Shown: piece after piece, positions 9,775 to 21,855 of the stretch
Numbering within the stretch: the first letter of the stretch is position 1
Layout of the letters: each line of letters starts with the position of its first letter
Source: Tigriopus japonicus
Lineage: Eukaryota; Arthropoda; Copepoda; Harpacticoida; Harpacticidae
Length of the DNA stretch: 64,000 nt
NCBI GenBank assembly: GCA_010645155.1
Contig: CM021314.1
Coordinates: 3,872,746-3,936,745, forward strand
Reading direction: 5' to 3'
Position numbers and translations under genes: made by a program
Notes under the pieces: model-generated
The model's input: the letters and a program-made list of their open reading frames with translations, nothing else
Databases searched by the model: none
Told to the model about the DNA's origin: nothing

Positions 9775-9810
9775 CTTTAGTTCAGGCGAGGAGAAGAGAA
9801 CCCAAGCCCC

Positions 9811-11732
9811 TTGGTTCAACTCAAACCATCGAGTACTGAGAGGTCAAATGCTCCAAAAATTGCGAAACGCCAAGACGAGCCAAACACCAGAGACTTGGGA
9901 GCAATATGCAATTCAAGGATGGCATACCACAAGTCTCTGCGGGGCGCCGAGTCGGTCCACCAAAGAATGGAAGTGGAGAACCTGCACTCTTCATCAACTT
10001 CATCCAGGATGGCGGGCTTGTACAAACGTGCAAGAAAATCCGCCGCCGACTCGTAAATTCCGGTGAGCAAATTCCTCCTCCACTGCCAAGAACTGTTTTC
10101 ATTGTCATCCGAAACAGTGGTGGAGGAGGTCCAGGGCTGCTTGGAAGAACATCATCCCCTTTTGCAGCCCTTCACGGAATCCGAGATGGATGAGGCCTTC
10201 AAGAAGATGAAGTGCAAGGCCCCATCGGCATCAGGGGTTTCTCCCTTCCAACTTGCACTTCTCCGGACCCAAATCCAACCACTCCTTCAAGATCTCTTCA
10301 GCCACGCCCTCCAAACATCTATCTTCCCACCAGACTGAATGGAGTCAGCAATCATCTTCATCCATAAGAAGGGGCCCAAAGACATTCCAGACAACCATCG
10401 GACCATTGCATTGGAAAGCCCCTTCTTGAAGACGATGTCCACCCTGCTAGCTGCCCGCTTCTCCGGATTGGCCGAGGAAAGGAATCTCCTTCCCAAGTTC
10501 CAATTCGGATTCCGGAGAAGCCGCTCAACCACCTCGGCAGCCACTCTCCTCTACGAAATTGTGCAATCAAACATCAGCACTAAGAGGAGAGTATATGGAT
10601 GCTTTGTAGATTTTTCCAAAGCATTCGACAAGGTGGACCGAACGTGGTTATTCTCCAAATTCCAACTATGGGGAATTCCGCGTTCCATCTGTGTCCTGCT
10701 TGCGGACATCTACGCGGGACTCAGATGCTCCATTCGATCTGGTGAGGACCTATCCCCCTGCTACTTCACATCCATCGGCCTTCCGCAGGGAGATCCACTA
10801 TCGCCAATCCTTTTCAACCTCTTTGTATCCAACCTGCCCGAAGCCCTTTCTCACCAAGGCCCCATCATCAACAACAATAGAATACAAATCTACAATATGT
10901 AGACGACCTAGTTCTCATGACTGTTTCAGCCGTGGAATTGCAAAATGCCATCAATGCTCTCCACGGTTATTGCCAAGAGAACGGCCTTCAAGTCAACACC
11001 ATCAAGTCAAAGGCCATGGTTTTCCATAAAGGTCGTCTGCCTCCCACCTCCTTCCATATCAACAATGGTCTGATTGAAATCGTCAAGTTTTTTAACTATG
11101 TCGGTTTCACCTTCACCACCCAACTCTCCTTCACCAAACACCTCAACATCGCAATAACCAAGTCCAGGGCCAGGATCGGATACATATGCAATAAACTTCC
11201 TATCAAGAATATTTCTCTGCCAATAGTTCTTTAACTCTTCCAGACCTACATCACCCCCATCTTCCTCTACGGCCTGCACCTCTGGCTTCCCAACTTCGCC
11301 CTCAAATCCGCCGATGCCACCTTCACCAAATTCCTCAAAACATATCTCTGCGTGCCCCAATATGCCAATAATGCATGGATGCTTGTCAAATGCGAAACCG
11401 AGCCCTTCACCACCGGGCTGGCAAGGTTAGTGTCCAACAGTGTTAGGAACCTGACCTTTCCGGAGGTGATGTCTGGACATATGCTGTCCTTTCCGGTCAA
11501 AGACTTGACAACACCCTATTGTCCTTGACCCAACATCCCTTCGGAATATTGGCGATCACGCACCTTCGTCCGGCTTCCTGCCCAACTCCACCAAAGACGG
11601 GAACTGACGAAGGATCTGTTCAATCTGACCCACCCTATCTACTGCAATAACCAAGATTTTCATCATCTCCCTCTACCCAACTGTATTTGTACCGTCTGTC
11701 AATCTCCTCTTCATTTCTTTCATGTGCACTGA
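9811..11732 (+). pseudogene. Decayed non-LTR element E, reverse transcriptase
   Basis: Conceptual translation over several frames gives a reverse transcriptase: APSASGVSPFQL, HKKGPKDIPDNHR-T, FGFRRSRSTTSA, CFVDFSKAFDKVD (motif A), IGLPQGDPLSPILF (motif B) and YVDDLVLM (catalytic) at about 10901-10920. The C-terminal domain has KAMVFHKGR, a VGFTFTTQLSF segment and ends in a zinc-binding C-x-C-x2-C-x5-H-x3-H pattern at about 11680-11729. There is a stop at 10336-10338, a frameshift just before YVDD, another stop near 11234, and no recognisable endonuclease upstream. This lineage differs from elements A, B, C and D. A truncated, dead copy. Confidence 0.85.
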
Positions 11733-11866
11733 AACCATTCTAGTCAACTCACCTGTGATACCACAATATAATTTTTCTATTATAACGTTTTTTAACATTT
11801 GACATGTCACTTCACCATTTATATGAGAACACATTTTACTTTATTTTATACAACCTGACATGACCT

Positions 11867-11908
11867 GGAGTCGCAATAAACATATTATTATCATTATTAT
11901 TATTACTA
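11867..11908 (+). repeat. Microsatellite 3' tail of element E
   Basis: GCAATAAACATATTATTATC passes into (ATT)n, the kind of simple-repeat tail with which many non-LTR elements end. It follows the zinc-finger stop by about 135 bp and marks the 3' end of element E. Confidence 0.65.
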
Positions 11909-13033
11909 ACAATACTTCAGGGCCTCCAGCCCCCTTGTCTGCCTCCATGAGCAGCAAGGAATTGCAACTTTGAGGGGGAACACTCCCTTCCTAGCAATTA
12001 GGTGCCGTGAAAGCGGATTTATTTTTTTGACATGCGTTCTTGATACACGTTCGGATCCATAAGAGCCAATGAAGGGATCGTGTTTTTTCATCTCTTATTC
12101 ATAAATCCAGATAGTTCTATCCTTTTTGTAGGTCATCGCTGTCTAATAGCAAAATCTAAAAGAAGCAAAGATGTTTCTTTGAATTCTTGCGTTTTTGCAC
12201 AAACCACCCCAAGTAGCTAGCGTTCCTCACTTTGTCTTTTCTTATTCATTGAAGCGTACTCAGGATCACCTGCGGCTAGGCTATTCAAAGTGTACCCAAG
12301 ATCATCCGCGGCTAAGCTTTTCAAAGCGTACCCAAGATCCAACCGCAGCAGGACTTTTCAAAGCAGCTAGGCTTAAAGAACAGTATCTCTATATATCTAT
12401 CACATCCTTTGCTGAAACTCGATTTCGTAGAGCTGGGAAAACCCATCCGGCTCGAAGGACCATGTTTGACCGTAGATAAGGTGTGCAGAGATGATGAGGG
12501 TAATAGACAATATGGTAAATAACTTGCAAGTCAAGAGAGTGAGATGGCGCATGCGACTTGAGACCACTCCAGTCGGATATGGAAGTGTTTATTTCAGGTG
12601 ATTCACCAGCTTATTCTTCTTACTGCCTTACCTAGGATCAGTGTGACCAGACTTGGCACTATAGTGCTGTTTGCGGCACTACATCAGGCTCACGGCATCG
12701 AAGCTGCATCCGGTACTATTTTGGCACTATTCCAGCTTTTTGGTAAAGATCATTCTCTATTGTATTAAGGAATTTTGTGAGGCCTGTTGGCAAAGTTAAA
12801 CTTGACATTTCAAGATGCTGATTTTTTTCAAAATAAAATATTTCTAAAAGCCAAAAAAGTACCCATGATTTTTGAAAGCTAGTTAATCTGTTTTGGTCAA
12901 AAAAGTTGAAAAAAGGATTTGATACACATTTGATTGATTTGAAATCTTTTCAATTTTTTTTCAGCTAATACAGACAGATCTGTTCATCTGGTCGCCAAAT
13001 ACTGGTATCCATCGCCATTGTGAGGAAAAGCAG
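11909..13033. other. Non-coding DNA before element B
   Basis: No gene is seen apart from the short tandem repeat at 12248-12375. The last part (about 12950-13033) is probably the 5' UTR of element B, since ORF1 starts at the ATGGCGACGG at 13034. Confidence 0.45.
12248..12375 (+). repeat. Short tandem repeat, ~36 bp x 3.5
   Basis: Three diverged units of about 36 bp sharing AAAGCGTACCCAAGATC, followed by a CCGCGGCTAAGC-like part, plus a partial fourth unit. Confidence 0.75.
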
Positions 13034-13846
13034 ATGGCGACGGATTCTAAGAGATCAAAGACCAAACTTTGCTTTAAATGTGAAAAAAATGTTGATAGAA
13101 GACCTGCAGGCAATGGTGATTGTGACGTTTGTTCAAGGCCTTTTCATGCTGAATGCATTTCACTCTCGCAGGAGACGATCAAGGAATTAAAATTACAGGG
13201 ATATCCCATTTACTGTGATCATTGCAAGCATGGTTGCTCTAAGATCATGAGCATCGTTATAAGTCTCCAAGAGCGTGTTGATGGCTTAGAATCAAAGAAT
13301 GAAGTTGTTGATGGAAGAATTTTGGCCTTGGAAGAGAGGGAAGAGTCCGATGGCGCTGCTGCTCTGGATGAAATGGTTAGACGCGAACGAGCGAAAGGCA
13401 ACTTGATCCTATATGGGGTCAAAGAAGCCGGCAAAAATTCAGCCGAAATCCTGCGCGAGGATGGGGAAACCATAACCAATCTTTTCTCCCAGATTTTGGA
13501 TCAGGAAGTAGAAAAAACTGACATTTTGCAAATGAAGCGCCTTGGACCTCTCATAAATGGAAAAGACCGCCCTCTTCTGGTTCGTTTGGGAAATCGGGTT
13601 GTTAAATCGGACTTGATTCGTGCGTGGATTGAAAAGAGGAAAAAACGAACAGCACCTGAGGAATTCGCTCATATTAAGATAGTTGACGACATGACCAAAA
13701 TGCAACGACAACGTTTGTCGACGTTACGTGCTGATGCCGAAAAAAGAAACCAGCATAAAAATGGCGGAAAAAAGTGGGTAGTTGCCGATACAAGAGGCGT
13801 TCCGTACCTTCGTATTGTGGAGGAGAGAACAAACAAAAAAACGTAA
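13034..13846 (+). CDS. Non-LTR retrotransposon B, ORF1 with PHD-type zinc finger
   Basis: An intact 270-residue ORF1 protein, presumed to bind the element RNA. Residues about 13-66 form a PHD-like Cys/His zinc module (CFKCEKN, CDVCSRPFHAEC, YCDHCKHGC). A Glu/Lys/Leu-rich coiled-coil segment follows (about 70-110), then an RRM-like/L1-ORF1-like domain with GNLILYGV and RPLLVRLGNR. The C-terminus is basic. The stop overlaps the ORF2 start as TAATG (13844-13848). In addition AAAAAAG at 13768-13774 is in frameshift phase. PHD-type ORF1 proteins are known in several arthropod non-LTR lineages; the fold assignment here is from the Cys/His spacing. Confidence 0.88.
   Translation: MATDSKRSKTKLCFKCEKNVDRRPAGNGDCDVCSRPFHAECISLSQETIKELKLQGYPIYCDHCKHGCSKIMSIVISLQERVDGLESKNEVVDGRILALEEREESDGAAALDEMVRRERAKGNLILYGVKEAGKNSAEILREDGETITNLFSQILDQEVEKTDILQMKRLGPLINGKDRPLLVRLGNRVVKSDLIRAWIEKRKKRTAPEEFAHIKIVDDMTKMQRQRLSTLRADAEKRNQHKNGGKKWVVADTRGVPYLRIVEERTNKKT
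13768..13774 (+). promoter_or_regulatory. Candidate -1 frameshift site A AAA AAG
   Basis: ORF1 codons GGA AAA AAG give A AAA AAG in X XXY YYZ phase. The last stop of the -1 (ORF2) frame is the TAA at 13756-13758, nine bases before the heptamer, and that frame is then open into ORF2. A AAA AAG is a weaker eukaryotic slip site than U UUU UUA, and a TAATG overlap downstream offers reinitiation as an alternative. Confidence 0.4.
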
Positions 13847-13848
13847 TG
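13844..13848 (+). promoter_or_regulatory. Stop-start overlap TAATG between ORF1 and ORF2
   Basis: The ORF1 TAA and an ORF2 ATG share one base. Such overlaps allow termination-reinitiation, as known for the SART1 non-LTR element. The ORF2 residues that follow (MIGYWDIRRG) correspond to SWNIRRG in element A. Confidence 0.7.
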
Positions 13849-16800
13849 ATCGGATACTGGGATATTAGACGTGGAATGTGGACTAAGGAAGAGGAGGTCA
13901 AGTTATTTTTACAAACTCAAGACATCGATATACTTTGTTTGTCGGAGACAGACTTTTTACTTCCCAGTAATAAACCCCTGATGTACGCAGGTTTTCATAT
14001 GATTACACCCAACGTGACAACTAATAAAATAAGAGTTTCTACCCTCGTCCACCCGCAACTCTACCCCGAGATAAAGATAAGACATGACTTAATGGTAGAA
14101 GATGTACCAACTATATGGTTGGAGGGCCAACGTGGAAGACTACAAAATATCCTTGTAGGGGCTTTTTATCGTGAATGGAAAGACCCCAACGGTGATCCGT
14201 CTGTGCCACTTCAAAGGGAAAGGCTATCAAAGATTTGTTCTCAAATTCAAAACGCCGCTCGAGAGGGTAAGCCTATCGTAGTTGGTGGTGATATGAACGT
14301 GGATTTGAATCGAGTCGGTGAACCTCAATATTACTTGAAGTCACTCTGGGACATGATCAAGGATGTTCATTTATCATGTAACCTCATAAACTCGGCAGTA
14401 CGTGACACTTTCATAAGTTTGAGACAGGACAGTGAACTGTTCATTTCATCTCTCGACCATATATACTTCACCCCGAGTCTGAATTTAAGCCCTAAGAAAA
14501 TAGATCACGGCCTAAGTGATCATTCTGCGCTATTAATGTCGGTACCGTGGGGAAAGATTTCAAAAGTGAAGAAACAAACCACAATAACTCGTCGGAGATA
14601 TGAAAACTTCGATGAGGAACATTTCCTACGCGATCTCCAAGAAATCCCATGGCATTACTTACAACACGACACAGACCCGAATTTTATAGCAAAGTTTATA
14701 NNNNNNNNNNNNNNNNNNNNNNNNNNNNNNNNNNNNNNNNNNNNNNNNNNNNNNNNNNNTGCGCTATTAATGTCGGTACCGTGGGGAAAGATTTCAAAAG
14801 TGAAGAAAAAAAACACAATAACTCGTCGGAGATATGAAAACTTCAATGAGGAACATTTCCTACGCGATCTCCAAGAAATCCCATGGCATTACTTACAACA
14901 CGACACAGACCCGAATTTTATAGCAAAGTTTATACAGGATCAAGTGAATGCAGTACTGGATGATCATGCTCCTGTCCGGACTTTCAAAATCCCGAATTCT
15001 CATAATGGAGCTCTCACCGATGCCACCAAGAAACTAATCAAGGAGAGGAACAATCTTCGCAAGCAAATTGCTATAGCAGGTGATGATGAAAGGGAAAATA
15101 TGCGAAAAAAATTCAAAAAAATCAAGAATAGATGTGTTAACATGGTTCGAAAAGATACGAGGAAAGAACTGGAGAATGCAATTGAAAATGGAAACGTTTG
15201 GACTGCTATCAACAAGGCAAGAGGTGCACCAAAGTTCAAAAGACTTGAGGTTCTTCGAATAAACGGCCAAGAAACAAGTGACCCTCAAGAAATGGCACAA
15301 AGCATTGGGAGAATATTTCATCGATAAAATAGCGAACATCAAGTCAAGTATTGAAAAATCTCCGGTGTCACCATTTGAGAAACTGAGACAAGGTGTTCAG
15401 ATTGTTGATGGCTTCGACTTTCGCCCCGTTGGAGTGTGGGAAGTCATCAAAACAATCGAATCGTTGAAAAATAGCACCAGCATTGGGATTGATGGAATAT
15501 GTACTCGTACCGTGAAAATTGCAAAAGACATCATTGCAGAGCCATTGACTCACCTTATTAACCAATCCTTCATTTTGGGAATATTTCCGTCGGAGTGGAA
15601 AACTGCCAAGGTGATACCCATTCCAAAGGGGAGAGGGTCGAAGGAACTGTCAAAGCAAAGACCGATCTCGTTGCTCCCTGCTCTTTCCAAAGTTATGGAA
15701 AAAATTGCGGATAAGCAAATCAGAGAATATTTAGAGCAATCAAATATGATTCCTGACTCACAACACGGTTTCCGAAAAGGTCGTTCAACGTTCGGTGCTC
15801 TTGCACAATTGTTGGACTCCCTTAATCATACCCAAACAAATGAGCTGGCTGGACTGATCCAATTCGACCTTTCCGCGGCATTCGATACAATTGATTGGGA
15901 CATACTTCTCAAAAAACTCGAGATTTATGGCTTCAACTGGAGAACACGGTCGTGGCTCCATTCATACCTGAAGGATAGGGCACAAATTTTAGAAGTCTAA
16001 GGGAAAACATCTAGTCTGATGGAAGTCAAATGTGGAACACCGCAAGGCTCGGTCCTATCTCCGATTCTGTTCACAATTTACACTGCCGATCTCCCCCTAT
16101 GGCTCGACGAAAACACACAGGGAAATCTTTTCTGCTTTGCTGACGATACGACGGTTTTAGTCAAGGCCAAATCAAGGAGTCGTATTGTTGGTTGCCTCGA
16201 ACGCACGCCAAAGGGCGTCCTCGATTTTATGCAAGCCAATCGCCTAAAGGCGAATCCGGAAAAAACAAAGTTTATGGTTGTGGGAAAAGCTGGGAAAGGC
16301 GAAGCAATTCTGACATTCCAAGCAGGGGAACACGTTATTTCACAACAACCAAATTGCAAGTTCCTTGGTGTGATCGTGCAACAAAATTTAAAATGGAATG
16401 AACACATAAAAAAGTAGGCAATGACATGAAGAGTAGCCTCGGTCTTCTGCGACAACTTCTGTCAAAAATGGGAAGAGATAAGGTCAGACCGGCAGTCGAT
16501 TCCCTCATCATGTCCAAACTTCGATACTGCATGCCAATTTATTACAACGCCCGTACGGATCTCCTGAAAAGACCGCACGGCTCTGGACTACAAGACCAAC
16601 TACAAATCATTATGAACAACGTGCTCAGGGAATTTCTCAGGGTGAAACTTGAAGACAGAGTTCCAATCGAAGAACTTTATAAAAGAAGCCATTTCCTAAG
16701 CCTCAATCAGGAGGCAATCCGATCGACCCTCATAGAGGTGTGGAAGGCGCTGAACTGGGGCACAAATGGCCTAAATGGGTTGTTCCAAACGCTAGCTTCG

Positions 16801-17004
16801 AGACGCATGGAAATCGGTGAATGTGTTAGAGAAACACGGGGAGCAAACAGAGAGGACTTATTCGAAGGAGAGCATTCCTCCCCTTTTGTGCGACAGGCTG
16901 TAAAGCTTTGGAACTCTCTGCCTATTGGTGTGCGATCTTTCCAGAAGATTGGACCATTCAAGCACGGTGTCTCATCGTTCTTAAAAACTGTTCCGTTGTT
17001 GTGA
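13846..17004 (+). pseudogene. Non-LTR retrotransposon B, ORF2 (broken endonuclease-reverse transcriptase)
   Basis: About 1050 codons closely related to the ORF2 of element A. The endonuclease has DIRRG (Asp where A has the catalytic Asn), LSETD, FYREW, GGDMNVDLN, SLDHIY and GLSDHS. The reverse transcriptase has SIGIDGI, KQRPISLLPALSKV, HGFRKGRS, FDLSAAFDTID (motif A), GTPQGSVLSPILF (motif B) and FADD (catalytic) near 16135-16146. Damage: a frameshift between about 15280 and 15327, an in-frame TAA at 15998-16000, and a one-base frameshift in the A-run near 16410-16417. The N-gap at 14701-14759 also lies inside it, flanked by a duplicated 173-bp block that is probably an assembly artefact. A dead but fairly young copy. 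Confidence 0.88.
14701..14759. other. Assembly gap flanked by a duplicated 173-bp block
   Basis: 59 Ns. Bases 14528-14700 are repeated almost exactly at 14761-14933 (a few mismatches). Both copies encode the same endonuclease-to-RT linker (LLMSVPWGKISKV), which a real protein would have once, so this is most likely two alleles or read ends left unmerged. Confidence 0.85.
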
Positions 17005-17738
17005 TTACTCTCTTCTTTCCGTTCTTTTTCCTTTTTTTTCATTTTCACTGGTTGGTCTTCGTCCTTTTAATCCAGATAATTTACTTAGCGAACAAAAGTG
17101 CACTCGCAACTTAAGAAATAAACAAACTGTACGATGCCAATGTGAATGAAGCGAATAGAACAAATGTGAGAGGAGCGGAATGAAACAGATCTGAACAATA
17201 CACAACGCAACAATCAACTGTAATATCATTTTCATAAGCATACACATAAAATAGTTTTAGATGGCGTGCAAGTCCAATAACGCATAGCGAATTACATGTA
17301 GCGTCATCTACTTGCAATACACGAACTATACACAAACAAACAAACTTCTCACCATCATTGCCTTAACAATTGGTCTCCACTGCAACATAAAATGCCTTGG
17401 ATTTTAATTGTTTTTTTTGCGCTTAATCATACAGAAAATGCCTTCCAATGTGATCAGCAAGCAAGACCTCTACCTGATAGTTGTTTTTCAACAGTGAGGT
17501 TTGTAAAGTTCTGTCCCGTTGTGAGGTTGGTGAGGCACGAGTGATTGGTAGGGATGCAGATTTCAGGCAAATAAGATTTTATGCCCAAAAACATGTCGAT
17601 TTGCAATTTGTTAGCAGTAGTATATACATTCACTCGATTTTGGAGGCCTCTAATCAATCAAATAAATAAGGTACACAATAACCCCTAATTTCCGGCCCAG
17701 TGTGTAGTGACCCACAGGTGGCCTGATTTTGGAAAAAA
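17005..17738. other. 3' flank of element B, no gene
   Basis: A T-rich stretch after the ORF2 stop and an AATAAA at about 17116 may be the 3' UTR of element B. Nothing else was recognised. Confidence 0.45.
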
Positions 17739-19010
17739 GCAGGTGCACAACAAATTTGAACAAAGAAAAGAAGTGATAGACAAAAGTTTAAATTGCACAG
17801 CTCAAAATAAATTAATTACTGAAGGTGCACAACAAACTTGAACAAAGAAAGGAAGTGACAAACAATAATTTAAATTGTACGGCTCAAAATAAATTAATTA
17901 CTGAATTGAGATGATGTAATAACTTCCCATGCATAACACATCATCATGTTGGAAAAAAAAAGCAGGAGCGAACAAACATGAATGAACAAAGAAAAAATTC
18001 AAAAGAAGTGGTAGACAATATTTTTATTTTCATATCATTGGAAAATGAAGACAATTAAAGAATAATAAACAAATTAGTAGTGTCTATCCCAACTATGGAA
18101 AGCACGGTGATTGCTAGTCAATCCACTCAAACGTCGTAAAGGACGATGACCAATATCCCAGTTCCTCAAGTTACACCCAACTCTTTCTTTCACACATGAA
18201 ATGAAGGAAATACTTGTTATCAAGATGATATATATTTTGAAAAGAAATGAATACATCAAGGTGTATTTAATTCCCTCAATCGCATTGATAACACTACCAA
18301 TGGCAGGTTATTGACCTCCCACTCCAGTGTTTCAGCTATGTACCAAAGCAGGTGTACAACAAACATGAATGAACAAAGAAACCTCAAAAGAAGTGATAGA
18401 CAACAGTTTAAATTGCATTTAAACAAATAGATTAATCACTTTAAATCTATTGAGATGATGCAATAACTTCCCATGCATGACTCATCATCAAGTGGGAAAG
18501 AGCAGGTGCCCAAAAAACGTGAATGAACAAAGAAACCTCAAAAGAAGTACTTTAGAATCAGGTATATCTGTAATTGCATTTCTGAAATAAATTAATCCAT
18601 CACTTAAAATCTATTGAGATGACACAATAACTTTCCAAGCATGACATTTTTCACACAAGTGACATAATTTCGAAAAAAGCAGGTGTACCACAAACATGAA
18701 TGGACAAAGAAACAAGAAAAGAATTGCATTTAAACAAATAGATTAATCACTTAAAATCTATTGAGATGGCGCAATAATTTCCCATGCATGAAATGACTCA
18801 CATGTGACATGATTTCGAAAAAAGCAGGTGTACAACCAACGAATAAATAAAGAAACATCAATAGAAGCAATATGCAGCACTTTTTATTTGCATTGCTCAA
18901 ATAAATTAAACACTTTAAATATATTGAGATGACACTACAACTTCCCATGCATGACTCGTCATCATGTTGAAAAAGAGCAGGTGCGCAACAATCATCGTTT
19001 CAAAAACAGC
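17739..19010. repeat. ~150-bp diverged satellite array
   Basis: The phrase RAAAAGCAGGTGYACAAC recurs at about 17739, 17822, 17962, 18348, 18502, 18679, 18823 and 18976; the last five are spaced 144-178 bp. Units share CATGAATGAACAAAGAAAC, AATAAATTAATCACTT, TATTGAGATGA and ACTTCCCATGCATGA. Copies are diverged by substitutions and indels. About 18020-18340 interrupts the pattern. Confidence 0.85.
18074..18256 (-). CDS. Possible short secreted peptide (unknown)
   Basis: A 60-codon frame starting at the ATG at 18256, lying in the non-satellite island inside the 150-bp array. The first ~20 residues (MYSFLFKIYIILITSISF) would make a good signal peptide; the rest is short, basic and aromatic (ends HSWDRHY) with two Cys. 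I do not recognise it. No promoter, intron or poly(A) signal stands out, so a chance frame is the main alternative. Confidence 0.2.
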   Translation of the reverse strand: MYSFLFKIYIILITSISFISCVKERVGCNLRNWDIGHRPLRRLSGLTSNHRAFHSWDRHY

Positions 19011-21855
19011 TCCATTAATGAAGAAACACCATCAAGCTACGAAGTAACAAATGCAAAATGAGATGAAAATTTACACAAGTACATCTTCAAATGCTAACCA
19101 ATTCGTCTTCAGAAGCATCCATTTTCTTATTTGTCAGTCCAAATGTAAAACCTAGCACCCATAATAGCAACAACTTTTCACATGAAAACAATCCGTCTAT
19201 TGAACTTGAGGACAAACATAATCCAAAAGCAACTTTCCGCTAATGAATGCCCATTGCAAATCAACAACTCCAATTGCAGTGCATGAAAAGAAGAAGAGCC
19301 GAGACAGTGGATGAACAAGCACACGGTAGACTTCACACTTGCAGAAGGTTGAATCAAAATATTGATGGGAAGATTAGAGACAAAATTGTCAACACCAACA
19401 CAACCTTAGCATGCTTTTTCAATGGTTGATCAGGGTACACATATTCACAAATTAACAAAATCAGAGATTTTGACAACAGGATTCCTTTCCAAAAGTTTGA
19501 AGACACTTTTATGCAGAAGGAGCCAGCCAAGGCCCACCGAATGTGACGCCAAGTGAATGAGCAAGACGACAAACCAAAGCCTTGGTGTAGGTTGTTTATA
19601 GAGAACAAATCATGGTCAGTGGTAGCTGCAGTAGTGGTAAGCCAAGGCAGATAATGAGAGTAATTGAGAGCTGTACCACATAGATATAGGCGCAATGCAT
19701 GTGGATACACGCTCAAAGAAGGGCGCTTCTCTGTTGGGGACAGTCATGTACTAACAACTGAGAATGAATTTCATGGAAGTAAGTTAAGTATGCTGCACGT
19801 ACGTACATGTGTGTATGTACATGTGCACAATGACTCTATTTCTCAATTACCATTTGCGAGCTCTGGTACAGAAGCATACACAAGTATGGAAGTCTCCCTC
19901 CCAATATGTGTGGGCCAAGTCACCTCTATGGTAATTGTATACCTATATTGATAGAAGGAGTACTTTCAAGGTAGACATCTCTTACTAGGGAAACCGGGCA
20001 AAGATCTCTGACAGGCCAAGATGGCAAAACAGACGATCACATATCCTACATTGCGCACAAAAGTAGACCTCCCGTGTCAGATGGTAGCACTATATGATTC
20101 GGGGCAAGTGCGATAGGAGGTTAAGGAGAGTGGTTAAAAGTTGTTCACCATAGATGTAGATACAAAGCGCCTATTAATCAAATCAAAGAGTGCTTCCAAT
20201 GGAAATGAATATGTTGTTATCACTGAGCAAGTACTCCTTGTTTATACATAAACCAAGCCTGTATTTGCGTTCAATGTGTTCATTTGAGCTTGAATTTCCG
20301 AGTTCTGATGCTTGGTTTCCCACAAGTAAGGAGTTTCCCTCCCAGAACAGATGGAACAAGAAGCCTTTTTCCTTTGATGATACTAGTAGTTCTAAAAATA
20401 ACATCCAAGGGAATAGGTAACTCTTGTTTACATAATTATTTGCCTTGAAAAATAAGAACGACAGTGACTAATAATAAGACAAAACAACGAATTAATAACC
20501 TAATGGTGCATGAGTTGGTCAATAGTTGCTCAAATCAATCCAATTTTTGTACTTGATTCCGCCAACCCAACATTAATTGAGTAGATTAGCATGATACCTC
20601 CTGTCATGGAGTATCTTATTCCACTTGTGACAGAATCCAACCTGACATGACACATATTGATAAGGTTTACTCGTTAAGATTGACGATCTTTAGTACGATA
20701 GCTGGTTTATAAAAGGCGAGAATGGAATTAAAAATATAAAACAATTGGTTTGAAACCATGTTTACTTTAGCATAGTAGATTCATCAAAGTAGAGTAGTAG
20801 TTTACCAGGCACGATATAAGTCAGACTTATGAGGAACATTCTGAAGCTTGTCTCTAAATATTCTAATGTCATTGACCCCTATCTTCTCAACAACCACGCA
20901 ATAGCTGAGCGTATGTACCTGCGAGTGAATGTAGTTAATGCCAGCGTTTCCACCTCATTCGATGACCTTGAAAAGCCATCCGGATGATGGATCAATAAGG
21001 GTGGGCAGGAAGAACAATGAACGCAATGAGATGAAGAGCAAATTTAAAGCACATGTCTGCAATGTTTACTTTGAGACTAAGCCAACTGATTGAAATGTCA
21101 TGATTCACTTTTTCAAATATAAAGTTTGGAAATAAACATGGATCATGGTGGCACATTATTTCAAATTTTCTTGTATTGACTTATAAAAAAGGGGTCAGGA
21201 CGGTCGGTTTAGATACATTGACGGCCAGAGAACACGTTGTACATACAGTTGAATGTTTGTACATGATCATGGTGCAAGTAAACGCGGGAAAACATATCTC
21301 TTTTTTTATAAGTTCTCTCATCAAAAGGACCATTTCTTTCTTTGATCAAAGACCGACAAATCGAAAGGCAATGCAGAATCTCTTTCGTTCCATGTTGGAG
21401 TCAGAATTACACCTACACAAATGTACATAAGCAGTTACTTTTTGGACTTTATGTTCGTTTTGCCTCCATTTAGTAACGTAATTTTGATCTAATCTAAAAA
21501 GAAATCCAATCAAGCATTTCTTCAAAGCTGATCTCGGCATTATTTTCTGGAGGAACAGATTTCAGGGTCAGTGAACCAAGTGTAGAAACCTCAAGACTCA
21601 GAAATATTGCCACCTTCAATTGATTCTTTTCAAATTTAGTTTTAATGACATTCAATTTAGTCCCTTTTTTTGTCTCATGGAAGCATTTCCATGACAAGTG
21701 ATAAATCACCCCAATCAAAAAACAAATGGCTATGACCAGCGCATCTAAATCAATACGGCAAGCTCAGTAAACATCAGCTGGGCCTGTTTTTCTCTCTGTA
21801 GCACCGTCGTAGCCTCTGGTGTCTCATTGCTTCACTAAAATTCTACGATCGCATC
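19011..21855. other. No recognisable gene
   Basis: A 2.8-kb stretch of short open frames on both strands without domain motifs. Two segments (about 19852-19912 and 20284-20350) resemble each other (CGAGYTCTG ... ACAAGTAWGGARTYTCCCTCCC) and may be copies of an old element. I cannot exclude exons of a host gene. Confidence 0.4.

Noticed and set aside
17739..19010. CRISPR array
   Set aside because: Units are diverged, contiguous tandem repeats in eukaryotic DNA without unique spacers.
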